A stretch of 7,385 bases of DNA from CAYLKS01 sp964384205 [NCBI: uncultured bacterium] (GCA_964384205.1 CAYLKS010000096.1:1-7385), one strand, 5' to 3'; positions 1 through 7,028 are shown, numbered from the stretch's first letter. Numbers and translations: made by a program. Notes: generated by a model not told the origin, from the sequence alone.

Positions 1-45
1 TAACTTCTTGAAATCTATTTGATTTATGATTTCTTCCTTATTCAA
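1..45 (-). CDS. Possible 5' end of a leftward gene (partial, speculative)
   Basis: Reading the minus strand from a TTG at 45-43 gives an open frame to the window edge, (M)NKEEIINQIDFKKL, which looks like the amphipathic start of a bacterial protein. An AAGGAAG sequence at 49-55 lies upstream (AAGGA core 5 nt from the TTG), and a TATACT hexamer at 69-74 could be a -10 box, but I see no good -35. The start codon is non-ATG and only 15 codons are visible, so this may be chance in AT-rich DNA. The frame is open further upstream, to a stop near 100, without an ATG. No function can be proposed. Confidence 0.2.
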   Translation of the reverse strand, partial: MNKEEIINQIDFKKL

Positions 46-58
46 TTTCTTCCTTATT
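29..58. repeat. 14-nt direct repeat, two copies
   Basis: ATTTCTTCCTTATT occurs exactly at 29-42 and again at 45-58, a 16-bp period. On the minus strand each copy carries AAGGAAG, a Shine-Dalgarno-like sequence. One copy precedes the putative TTG start at 45 and the other falls just inside that frame. It may be a small tandem duplication around a ribosome binding site or only low-complexity sequence. Confidence 0.5.
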
Positions 59-306
59 AGGTCTTTATAGTATAATTGTATTAAAAAGCCGATAATTTTT
101 TATTTAATATATCCTTTACATAATTGAAATAAGTAATTGGATATTTGTATTGCCTATGATATTTTCATCAAGTATGCGCATATCAATATTGAGTACTTAT
201 TAATATTGATAGTATGGATAAATTTTATGTACTTACTTCTGCCACAAAATTTTTAATAAAAAAATCGGATTATAACAAATCTAAAACTTTTATCACAACT
301 TTTTTT
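46..306. other. AT-rich stretch with no convincing gene
   Basis: Both strands have short open frames but none has a good ribosome binding site and recognisable protein. A 64-codon plus-strand frame from 214 has no SD and runs through the hairpin into the antisense of the QueD-like gene. On the minus strand, an ATG at 181 opens a frame of about 20 codons without an SD. The only structured elements are the dyad at 181-211 and the direct repeat at 29-58. It is probably intergenic, perhaps with decayed coding sequence. Confidence 0.5.
181..211. repeat. AT-rich inverted repeat (10-bp arms)
   Basis: TATCAATATT at 181-190 is a perfect inverted copy of AATATTGATA at 202-211, with an 11-nt loop containing the palindrome AGTACT (192-197). 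It lacks the GC-rich stem and U-tract of a terminator. It could be a protein-binding dyad or a weak hairpin. No promoter is convincingly placed next to it. Confidence 0.4.
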
Positions 307-340
307 AATAAGAGGCACTACAAAAATAGTGCCTCTTATT
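307..340. terminator. Perfect 14-bp hairpin, probable operon terminator
   Basis: AATAAGAGGCACTA (307-320) and its exact inverted copy (327-340) flank a 6-nt loop, CAAAAA. It begins 8 nt beyond the stop codon of the QueD-like gene, where the terminator of the five-gene leftward operon is expected. The plus-strand transcript has the better U-rich tail (the arm ends CTCTTATT, then TTC). The minus-strand transcript has U-rich bases only within the stem and is followed by an A run. It may act in both directions, or serve as a 3' stabilising stem-loop for the efflux mRNA. Confidence 0.65.
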
Positions 341-348
341 TTCAATAT

Positions 349-726
349 TTAAATATTTTCAGAGTACTCGACCCAATAATTTTCGTCATTCTTTATATAG
401 ACATTTAATATTTTTAAATCCCAGCCTTTTTTAGCAACTGCTTCTTTTGCTGTATCAAATATCCATTTTGCAATATTCTCAAGGGAAGGATTTTTATCTT
501 TAAAATATTCAAGAGCATTTAAATAATAATTATTCATATGAGCTATTTCATTTCTAAATTCTTCTAAAAAACTATCAAAATGCTTTCCGCCACCATTCTC
601 ATCCAATTCATCAGTTCCCACAGTAATTCTTATTTCCCATTCTTTAACCACAGGAACATTTCTGGGAGCTCTTAATTTATTAACTAATGATGCAGAAACA
701 TATGCGCTATAAGTAATTTTATACAT
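349..726 (-). CDS. QueD/PTPS-like T-fold protein lacking the zinc and catalytic residues
   Basis: This 125-residue protein has the length and layout of 6-carboxytetrahydropterin synthase (QueD, queuosine pathway) and 6-pyruvoyl-tetrahydropterin synthase. The clearest match is the second half: NYYLN (66-70) corresponds to the family's DHxxLN, and NPSLENIAKWIFDTAKE (79-95) to its NPTxExLAxWI helix. The family's zinc ligands are absent: the FxAAH histidine aligns with Ser13, and the HGH pair with the Val26-Lys28 stretch. Asp-His of LDH is Asn65-Asn66. There is no cysteine at all, so the catalytic Cys is gone, and the only histidines (49, 63) lie elsewhere. Normal QueD chemistry is therefore unlikely; a binding, structural or different catalytic role is possible. 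The start overlaps the RND pump gene by 8 bp, with AAAGGAG at 734-740 inside that gene, implying co-translation with the pump. Fold assignment is moderately sure; function is unknown. Confidence 0.75.
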   Translation of the reverse strand: MYKITYSAYVSASLVNKLRAPRNVPVVKEWEIRITVGTDELDENGGGKHFDSFLEEFRNEIAHMNNYYLNALEYFKDKNPSLENIAKWIFDTAKEAVAKKGWDLKILNVYIKNDENYWVEYSENI

Positions 727-3700
727 TTTTTATCTCCTTTTTTTCTTTATGAGTTTCATAAACTTTATAAACTATAGGAATAACAAATAAAGTCAAAATA
801 GTAGTTACAAAAAGTCCACCTACTGATACAATACCTATAGGAGCTCTTGCTTCTGATGCCGCACCTGTTGCCAATGCCAGAGGGAGCATTCCCAATATAA
901 TAGCAAATGTAGACATCAAAATTGGTTTTAATTTTAATGGACATACCTCAAGCAATGCCTCATCTACTCCCATTCCATTACGTCGCAATTGATTTGTATA
1001 ATCTAAAATTAAAATAGCGTTATTTACAACAATTCCTATTAACATAATCATAGCTATCATTGCTGGAACCGAAAAAGTAGTGCCAGTTAAAACCAATGAC
1101 GGAATAACCCCTATCAAAGATAATGGTAAAGTTACCATTATCAAAGTAGCCTGAGCATAAGATTCTAATAGTGCTGCAAGCACCATAAAAGTTAATAAAA
1201 CTGCCATTATTGCTGCTTTGATTATATCTTTTATTGCATCTTCTAAAAATTCCATATCCCCGGCAAAAATATAGCTATATCCATCTGGCAATTTTATATT
1301 ATTATCAATTCCTTTTTTAATATCCATTATAATTTCGCCCAAAGTTCTCTTTGAAATATTTGCTTTTATTTCAATCATTTCAGATCTATCCAATCGTACT
1401 ATTTTTGTAGGACCTGTTCCGAATTTTATTCGTGCCACATCTTTAACTTTTATTAATCCTTTTTGTGTTTTTATAGGAATATAGCCTATTTTATCTGGAT
1501 CATTAATAAGATCTGTCCTATATTTTACTTTAATATCGTATAAAAAACCTTCTTCACGATAATTAGATGCTTCTATTCCTTCAATTGCTCCACGTAATGC
1601 TATAGCCAGATGATAAACTGTAATACCGTAATCTGATAATTTATTCATATCAGGAATAATTTTAATCTCTGGTTTACCTGTTTTATAACCGATATAAGTA
1701 TCAACACAACCAGGAATGGTATCCATTAATGTTTTTATTTTTTTCGAAATCATATAAAGAGTATCTAAATTTGTGCCTTTCAATCTCAAAACAATAGAAG
1801 GTTCATCTGGCCCAAAACTTCTTGGACTGATAACACTAATTTCAGCGCCTGGATAATCAATAAGTTGAATTCTTAAATTATTTATAAATTCTTTAATTTT
1901 AAAATCTCTATCGCCTTTTGGAACAAGTCTAATACCAACTTTACCGACATTTGGACCTTTAGTAAAAGGATCAAAAATACCGGCTTGTGTAAAAATTGAT
2001 TTAACTTCTGGAATATTTTTACAATAATCTTCAATCTTTGTTAACATTTCAGCTGTTTTATCTAAATTAGTTTCAAGCGGGAATTGTACCCTAACTTCCA
2101 GTTCTCCCTGATCAAGCTCTGGTATAAATTCAAGACCAGTTTTTGGAGTTAGCAAAATAGAAAGAATAAATAAAGTTATAACTACAACAAATAAAACAAT
2201 TCTTTTTGGTCTACTATTCAATAATGATTTCAGGCTATTTTTATACCATATTTCTAATGAATGAAATTTATTATCAAACCATCTACCAAACTTACCCTTT
2301 TTCTCAATATTTTCCGGAGTTAACATTTTAGCAGACATCATTGGAGTAAGAGTAAAAGAAACAAATAAAGAGATTAAAGTTACAATAACAACTGTAATAC
2401 CAAATTCGGTAAAAAACTGCCCAACTAACCCATGCATTAATGAGATTGGCACAAACACTACAACATTAGTTAATGCAGATGCTGCAACAGCAACTGCTAT
2501 TTCTGATGTTCCTTTTTCTGAAGCTTGAGCAATAGGCACACCTGTTTTAATATACCTCACTATATTTTCCAATACAATCACTGTATTTGTCACCAACACT
2601 CCTACTGTAACAGAGAAACCAGCTAAAGATAACATATTTAAACTAAAACCAAAACTTTTCATCAAAAAAAATGCTGAGATATAAGAAATTGGAATAACAA
2701 CAGCAGCAATTAATGTCGTTCTAATATTATGTAAAAACAATAATAAAACTAAAGCTGTCAAAGCTATTCCCATAAAAATATTTGATGCAGTATCATTTAC
2801 TGAGGATCTTATAAAATCAGATCTATCTGTAATAAGATATAATTGAGTATTAGGTAACTTCATGTTACTATTAATTTTTTCCACCTCACTCAAAATTTTT
2901 GCTGCTGTTTTGATAGTATTAGACTCTGTTTGTTGAAGGACATTAATACCAATACTATTATACTTGCTAAATTTTTCTTTATCTGGAACTGTTAAATTGA
3001 AATAATGTGTTTTATTTTCCAATTTGTCAAAACTATCTTTAATATCTGCAATTTGCGAAAGCTTAATATTTCCATTTCTGGTAATAAGCATAATATTTGA
3101 TAGTTTATCTATTTGCTCAATTTTTCCTTTTACTCTAACAGTATAATTTTCAGCATCAAGGTCAAAATTACCCGCAGGAATATCAAGATTATTCGCTTTT
3201 ATCATTTTCACCACATCATCAATATTCAAGCCATATTTTGCTATTTTCTTTTTATCTAATTCTACTTTAATAATTCGTTCAGATCCGCCGATAAGTTCAA
3301 CATTCGCAACACCATTTATTCTACTAATCCTATTCTTTATCTCTTTATCTGCATAATCATATAATTGATGAATCGGATAAGGTCCACTTAACACAAACTC
3401 CATAATAGGCTTGGAATTTAAATCATATTTCAAAACAAAAGGTTCTTTTGCATCTGTTGGTAATTTATATTTTATTGCTTCTATTTTATCACGAACATCT
3501 TGAGCTACAATATCGACATCATTATCCATAGTAAATTCAATAACCACCATAGAAACATTTTCCAATGAATAAGAGAGCACTTTTTTTATACCAGAAAGAG
3601 AACTAACCTCATCTTCTATAACTTTAGTAATAGAATTTTTAATTTCATCTGGACTTGCGCCGGGGTATATTGTTGTTACAGTAACCACAGGAATATTAAC

Positions 3701-3817
3701 TGAAGGGAAGAGATCAATTGGCATATCGAAAAATGCAAAAGCACCTAATAAAACCATGATCATTAAAACCATGGTTATCATAATCGGCCGTTTTATAGAT
3801 AATTCTGTTAATTTCAT
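719..3817 (-). CDS. RND-family efflux pump, inner-membrane permease (AcrB-like), with atypical TM4 site
   Basis: The 1032-residue protein matches the AcrB/HAE family in length and architecture. TM1 (about 10-30) leads into the family signature DLFPSVNIPVVTVTTIYPGASPDE (from 35), then a large periplasmic porter/docking domain, TM2-TM6 (about 345-497), TM7 (about 538-556), a second periplasmic domain, and TM8-TM12 (about 864-1018). It should export hydrophobic or amphiphilic compounds, energised by an ion gradient, with the adjacent adaptor and channel. The substrate cannot be read from sequence. The TM4 motif is GVLVTNTVIVLEN: Thr410-Asn411 stand where AcrB has Asp407-Asp408. TM10 has VNNAIL, with Asn932 at the Lys940 position. 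The AcrB Arg971 position appears to be Lys962. The frame is intact, so this is not decay. The start follows AGGGGG (3826-3831, 8 nt spacing), which abuts the adaptor gene's TAG stop. Confidence 0.95.
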   Translation of the reverse strand: MKLTELSIKRPIMITMVLMIMVLLGAFAFFDMPIDLFPSVNIPVVTVTTIYPGASPDEIKNSITKVIEDEVSSLSGIKKVLSYSLENVSMVVIEFTMDNDVDIVAQDVRDKIEAIKYKLPTDAKEPFVLKYDLNSKPIMEFVLSGPYPIHQLYDYADKEIKNRISRINGVANVELIGGSERIIKVELDKKKIAKYGLNIDDVVKMIKANNLDIPAGNFDLDAENYTVRVKGKIEQIDKLSNIMLITRNGNIKLSQIADIKDSFDKLENKTHYFNLTVPDKEKFSKYNSIGINVLQQTESNTIKTAAKILSEVEKINSNMKLPNTQLYLITDRSDFIRSSVNDTASNIFMGIALTALVLLLFLHNIRTTLIAAVVIPISYISAFFLMKSFGFSLNMLSLAGFSVTVGVLVTNTVIVLENIVRYIKTGVPIAQASEKGTSEIAVAVAASALTNVVVFVPISLMHGLVGQFFTEFGITVVIVTLISLFVSFTLTPMMSAKMLTPENIEKKGKFGRWFDNKFHSLEIWYKNSLKSLLNSRPKRIVLFVVVITLFILSILLTPKTGLEFIPELDQGELEVRVQFPLETNLDKTAEMLTKIEDYCKNIPEVKSIFTQAGIFDPFTKGPNVGKVGIRLVPKGDRDFKIKEFINNLRIQLIDYPGAEISVISPRSFGPDEPSIVLRLKGTNLDTLYMISKKIKTLMDTIPGCVDTYIGYKTGKPEIKIIPDMNKLSDYGITVYHLAIALRGAIEGIEASNYREEGFLYDIKVKYRTDLINDPDKIGYIPIKTQKGLIKVKDVARIKFGTGPTKIVRLDRSEMIEIKANISKRTLGEIIMDIKKGIDNNIKLPDGYSYIFAGDMEFLEDAIKDIIKAAIMAVLLTFMVLAALLESYAQATLIMVTLPLSLIGVIPSLVLTGTTFSVPAMIAMIMLIGIVVNNAILILDYTNQLRRNGMGVDEALLEVCPLKLKPILMSTFAIILGMLPLALATGAASEARAPIGIVSVGGLFVTTILTLFVIPIVYKVYETHKEKKEIKNV

Positions 3818-3829
3818 TATCCAATCCCC

Positions 3830-4861
3830 CTATTTATTAATAACTTTGACCTTTACACTATCCGCTAACAGATTTCCACCATAAACCACAATATCTGTTC
3901 CTGAAGTCAAATCGGAAAAAATCTGTACTAAATTACTACTAAAAATACCTGTTTTTATATATTTTTTAAATGCTCTGTTGTTTTTTATATAAAAAATATA
4001 AGGATTATCATCATCATCATAGAATACAGCACTTCTTTTTACAACATAAGTACTATCACTCACTTTTGCCTTAATATTAGCATCAATATAAATACCAGGA
4101 TTCAAAGTTTTATCTTTATTTGGTATCAAAATTTCAACTGTAAATTGACGTGATAATTGATTTGCACTTAATGAAACTTTATTAACTATGCCTGTATATA
4201 CATTATTATTGTAAGTAATAAAAGAAGAATCCCCAACATTAAAATATTTTATATCATCAGTAGAAACATTAATAATCAATAAAACAGAATCTATATCTGC
4301 TACTTTTACAAGAGCAATCCCCGGAGTTGGCATCTCACCCTCATGAATATTTACCTCTGTAACAATCCCGGATATAGGGCTTTTTAATTTAAGTGCATTT
4401 TTTGATGATATAAAATCTGCTTTACTTGCTAAATATTTTGCTTTAACTTCATCAAATTTTTGTTTTGAAACACCACCAACTTCATAAACATGTTTGATTC
4501 TTTCAAATGTCTTTTGGTACAATAAATAAGCCTGTTTTGCTTGATTATATTTTGCCAATGGATTGGTGCTATCCATCTCTATAACCACCTGATCTTTTTT
4601 TACTCTATCTCCGACCTTAACATGTACTTTAGAGATTTCGTCTATAATTAATGTAGTCTTAATTTCACTTTGTTTTATTCCCTTTAAAAAACCGGAATAA
4701 TAGAATTCTTTATAAAATGCTTTTTTTTGCAATTTTTCGACTTTAACAGGAAAACCTTCTTTTTTTTGAATTTCAACAATGCTACGAGATTCGTTTTTTC
4801 CTTTACTGCAAAAAACGAATAAAGCAAAAATACTCAAAATAATTATGCTAATCTTTTTCAT
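3830..4861 (-). CDS. Periplasmic adaptor (membrane fusion protein) of RND efflux system
   Basis: An AcrA/HlyD-family adaptor of 343 residues that joins the RND pump to the outer-membrane channel. Order: hydrophobic export signal (4-18); lipoyl-like half (about 74-98, VHVKVGDRVKKDQVVIEMDS); one short alpha-hairpin (about 98-157); second lipoyl half (158-192, LKSPISGIVTEVNIHEGE); beta-barrel (about 193-270); membrane-proximal domain (about 271-340). The hairpin tip has Arg121, Val125 and Ser132 in the spacing of AcrA's channel-contacting Arg-Leu-Ser motif. Cys18 suggests a lipoprotein, but the lipobox Phe-Val-Phe-Cys is atypical (Phe at -1). I choose the ATG at 4861 because AGGAGG (4868-4873) sits 6 nt upstream and MKKIS begins a normal signal; the in-frame ATG at 4876 would place this SD inside the coding region. 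The start lies 1 nt past the channel gene's stop. Asp282-285 are encoded by a short ATC repeat. Confidence 0.92.
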   Translation of the reverse strand: MKKISIIILSIFALFVFCSKGKNESRSIVEIQKKEGFPVKVEKLQKKAFYKEFYYSGFLKGIKQSEIKTTLIIDEISKVHVKVGDRVKKDQVVIEMDSTNPLAKYNQAKQAYLLYQKTFERIKHVYEVGGVSKQKFDEVKAKYLASKADFISSKNALKLKSPISGIVTEVNIHEGEMPTPGIALVKVADIDSVLLIINVSTDDIKYFNVGDSSFITYNNNVYTGIVNKVSLSANQLSRQFTVEILIPNKDKTLNPGIYIDANIKAKVSDSTYVVKRSAVFYDDDDNPYIFYIKNNRAFKKYIKTGIFSSNLVQIFSDLTSGTDIVVYGGNLLADSVKVKVINK

Positions 4862-4862
4862 T

Positions 4863-6314
4863 TTATTCCTCCTCATGATTAAAATCTTTAGAAATCACAC
4901 CTAAAGCTTTTTTTAAATTTAAATCCGCTGTGATATAATCGTATATCATTTGATAATAACTAACTTTTGCACTTTTAAGATCCAGCTGTGCATCTAAAAC
5001 ATCAACCTCTCTTGCAGTGCCATTTTTAAAAGATTCTTCAGCAATCTGTAAACTTTTTTCAGATAACTGCACATTTAGTTCGTGTGTTTTATAATTTTCT
5101 TTCGCATATTTTAGTTGATTTAATGCATCTTTTATCTGAATTTTTACATAATCCATTACCTGAGATTTCTTTTGTTTAACACTCTCCAGTTCTGCTCTTT
5201 TCTCTTTAATTTTTCCAAAATGTTCTCCCCCAGTGAAGATATCCCATTTCAAACTAATACCTACAGCAAATACCTTATTAATATCCTTTGAACCAACATT
5301 ATATTCATCATTAATTCCAAGAAATGTATAATTAGCGAATCCACCTATTTGTGGCAATAAACTTCCATAGGCTGTTTTAAGCAGATATTTACTACTATTT
5401 TCGAATAATGAAACACTTTTTAATAATGGATTGTTTGCCTTAGCTATTTTATATAAAGAATCAAAATCTTCGGCATATTCGATTTCTGGCGCCTTAAAAT
5501 CACCTGATATTAACAATTCATCTTCTTGAGATGCTCCTATTAATAATCTTAATTTTGAATATACTAATTCTCTTTTTCTTTTAGCATCTGCTAATTGAGG
5601 TTCTAATTTTTGAATATGGGTCCGGGCTTTTAAAAGATCCCAATTTGAGGCAAGTCCTTCGGCATGCATTTTCTTAATAATATCTAAATGATCATTTCCT
5701 ATTTTTACAGCCATTTGATAAACTTCTACAAGATGATCCATTAAAAGTGCTTGATAAAAAGTTGTTTCAATGTCTAAAATAACCTTATTCTTTGTTTCAA
5801 TATATTGATAATATGCGCCCTTTTCTGCAGCACTTATAGCCCTGTTAGCATTTAATATCCTGAATCCAGTAAAAATTGGCTGACTGACAAATACACCAGT
5901 ATTAAGCATTCCTACATGTTTTGGTAACTCTGATGGTAAATTTAGTTCTGACATCATTCCCTGAATTTTTTGAGCATAAACTGCCTGCATAGTCGGATCC
6001 TGTATTGTTGATAAAAAAAGCTGGCTTAATTGGCCTGGAATCATAGAAAATTTTTCAAAATCTTCTTTTAATCTATCTGATGCTGTAAAATTAACTCTAT
6101 TATACATAGCAGTTAAACTAACATGAGGAAAATATAAAGCTCTTGTTTTTTGTTTTGTGCCTTTAAATTTTCTAAAATTTTCATAAGCAATCTTCAACTC
6201 TCTATTATTATCCAGACCTCGAGCAACGCAATCATTTAAAGTTAATACTTCAGCAAAACTACCAATATCCCATAAAAGGATTATTAATAGCATTAAAAAA
6301 TAAAATCTTTTCAT
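4863..6314 (-). CDS. TolC-family outer-membrane efflux channel
   Basis: A 483-residue outer membrane efflux protein with the usual two structural repeats. A signal peptide (1-21, cleavage after SFA) precedes LTLNDCVARGLDNNRELKIAYEN, the classic first helix. Each repeat carries a beta strand ending in a similar motif, SQPIFTGFR (144-152) and LKWDIFTGGE (355-364), followed by long periplasmic helices (about 155-258 and 365-470). It should form a trimeric channel completing the export path for the adaptor and pump encoded downstream. The segment between the first two predicted strands (about 77-137) is about 60 residues, Met-rich and apparently helical, longer than I expect for that extracellular loop. 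Start: AAAAGGAG (6323-6330) lies 8 nt upstream within the last codons of the tetR gene, whose stop is 4 nt before this ATG. Confidence 0.93.
   Translation of the reverse strand: MKRFYFLMLLIILLWDIGSFAEVLTLNDCVARGLDNNRELKIAYENFRKFKGTKQKTRALYFPHVSLTAMYNRVNFTASDRLKEDFEKFSMIPGQLSQLFLSTIQDPTMQAVYAQKIQGMMSELNLPSELPKHVGMLNTGVFVSQPIFTGFRILNANRAISAAEKGAYYQYIETKNKVILDIETTFYQALLMDHLVEVYQMAVKIGNDHLDIIKKMHAEGLASNWDLLKARTHIQKLEPQLADAKRKRELVYSKLRLLIGASQEDELLISGDFKAPEIEYAEDFDSLYKIAKANNPLLKSVSLFENSSKYLLKTAYGSLLPQIGGFANYTFLGINDEYNVGSKDINKVFAVGISLKWDIFTGGEHFGKIKEKRAELESVKQKKSQVMDYVKIQIKDALNQLKYAKENYKTHELNVQLSEKSLQIAEESFKNGTAREVDVLDAQLDLKSAKVSYYQMIYDYITADLNLKKALGVISKDFNHEEE
4868..4873 (-). promoter_or_regulatory. 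Ribosome binding site deciding the adaptor start
   Basis: AGGAGG on the minus strand lies 6 nt before the ATG at 4861 and inside the last codons of the TolC-like gene (its terminal Glu residues). It supports the 343-residue adaptor rather than a version five residues longer, and suggests coupled translation. Confidence 0.8.
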
Positions 6315-6318
6315 ATTC

Positions 6319-6915
6319 CTAACTCCTTTTTAAAATTCCATACATGAAGAAATGATAAATTGAATTGGTTACCTCACTAAACTCTTCAAGTTTTTCTTGA
6401 TATATATGATTAATCAAAATAGTAATGCTACCATTAAGAGATTTTAAAAATAGAACAGGATTAACAGGAGCAACAATATCGTTCTCAATAGCTTCTTCTA
6501 TTCTTTCAAAGAAAAACTTATTATATCTTTTTTGAACTTTTTCAACAACCTCAATCACTCCGGATAGTACATCAGAAGATGAACTGAGAATAATTTTATA
6601 GACACTATAATTTTTACAATTAAATTCTAATGAGTAATAAATATAATCATATATGAATTTGTTAAAATCTTTAGCCTCTTTTAACGTATTTAACAAAAAT
6701 TCATAAAACTCTTCAATAGCATATTCTAAAGTATTTAAATATAAGTCTTTTTTATTTTTAAAATATCTATAAATAGTACCTTTACCTACTCCTGCATTTG
6801 CAGCTATTTGATCTAAATCAGCATTATGAAATCCTGCTTTTGAAAAAATATCCATTGCGGACTTTAGAATACTTTCTTTACGTTTTAGTTGCAACGGTGT
6901 CAATTCTCCAATCAT
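6319..6915 (-). CDS. TetR/AcrR-family transcriptional repressor of the efflux operon
   Basis: A 198-residue regulator. The N-terminal DNA-binding domain (about 8-55) has the family pattern: an ILKSAMDIFSKAGFHNADLDQIA helix pair followed by the recognition segment GVGKGTIYRYFKNKKDLY (42-59). The rest is an all-helical, poorly conserved ligand and dimer domain, so no ligand can be named. As first gene of the operon, immediately downstream of a palindromic site on the promoter, it most likely represses itself and the pump and is released by a pump substrate. Start choice: the ATG at 6915 has AAGGAGG (6920-6926) 4 nt upstream and gives MIGELTPLQLKRKES. An in-frame ATG at 6948 would add 11 residues, including a Lys/Gly stretch encoded by this SD, but has no SD itself. 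Confidence 0.92.
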   Translation of the reverse strand: MIGELTPLQLKRKESILKSAMDIFSKAGFHNADLDQIAANAGVGKGTIYRYFKNKKDLYLNTLEYAIEEFYEFLLNTLKEAKDFNKFIYDYIYYSLEFNCKNYSVYKIILSSSSDVLSGVIEVVEKVQKRYNKFFFERIEEAIENDIVAPVNPVLFLKSLNGSITILINHIYQEKLEEFSEVTNSIYHFFMYGILKRS

Positions 6916-6919
6916 GCTT

Positions 6920-6926
6920 CCTCCTT
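6920..6926 (-). promoter_or_regulatory. Ribosome binding site deciding the tetR start
   Basis: AAGGAGG on the minus strand lies 4 nt before the ATG at 6915. It favours this start over the ATG at 6948, which is preceded only by A/T-rich sequence. The spacing is a little short but the match to the anti-SD is full. Confidence 0.8.
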
Positions 6927-6956
6927 TTTTAAAACTAAAAAGTTTCATTTTTTAAT

Positions 6957-6970
6957 ACTGACCAGTCAGT
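6957..6970. promoter_or_regulatory. Palindromic operator, probable TetR-family binding site
   Basis: ACTGAC-CA-GTCAGT is a perfect 6-bp inverted repeat with a 2-bp centre, similar to many TetR/AcrR operators. It starts 3 bp downstream of the leftward -10 box and covers the predicted transcription start (about 6967), so a bound dimer would block initiation. The regulator encoded just downstream is the obvious ligand-responsive binder. This assignment rests on position and symmetry only. Confidence 0.8.
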
Positions 6971-6973
6971 TCT

Positions 6974-7002
6974 ATTATATTTATTTTTGATAACTTTGTC
7001 AA
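6974..7002 (-). promoter_or_regulatory. Consensus sigma70 promoter of the efflux operon
   Basis: On the minus strand, TTGACA (7002-6997), a 17-bp spacer and TATAAT (6979-6974) match the sigma70 consensus at all twelve positions with ideal spacing. The predicted start near 6967 gives a leader of about 50 nt before the tetR ATG at 6915. Such a strong promoter is tolerable if it is normally repressed through the overlapping dyad. Confidence 0.9.
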
Positions 7003-7028
7003 GTATTTTTTTAGTTAATTTTCAAAAA

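Noticed and set aside
117-181. Minus-strand mini-frame starting MRILDENIIGN, about 20 residues
   Set aside because: No SD is present, it ends after about 20 codons, and I recognise no homolog. It could be decayed coding sequence but this cannot be supported.
214-408. Plus-strand open frame of 64 codons
   Set aside because: It has no ribosome binding site, runs through the hairpin at 307-340, and its end is antisense to the well-supported QueD-like gene.
4007-4020. Short ATC trinucleotide repeat
   Set aside because: It encodes an Asp run in the adaptor (282-285) within a normal domain; at about 4.7 units it is too short to claim as a phase-variable microsatellite.
4862-4876. N-terminal extension of the adaptor from the ATG at 4876
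   Set aside because: It would translate the AGGAGG sequence itself as Arg-Arg; the ATG at 4861 has that SD at ideal spacing and a standard signal-peptide start.
6916-6948. N-terminal extension of the TetR protein from the ATG at 6948
   Set aside because: That ATG has no SD and would be only about 20 nt from the predicted transcription start, whereas the ATG at 6915 has a full AAGGAGG, which the extension would translate.
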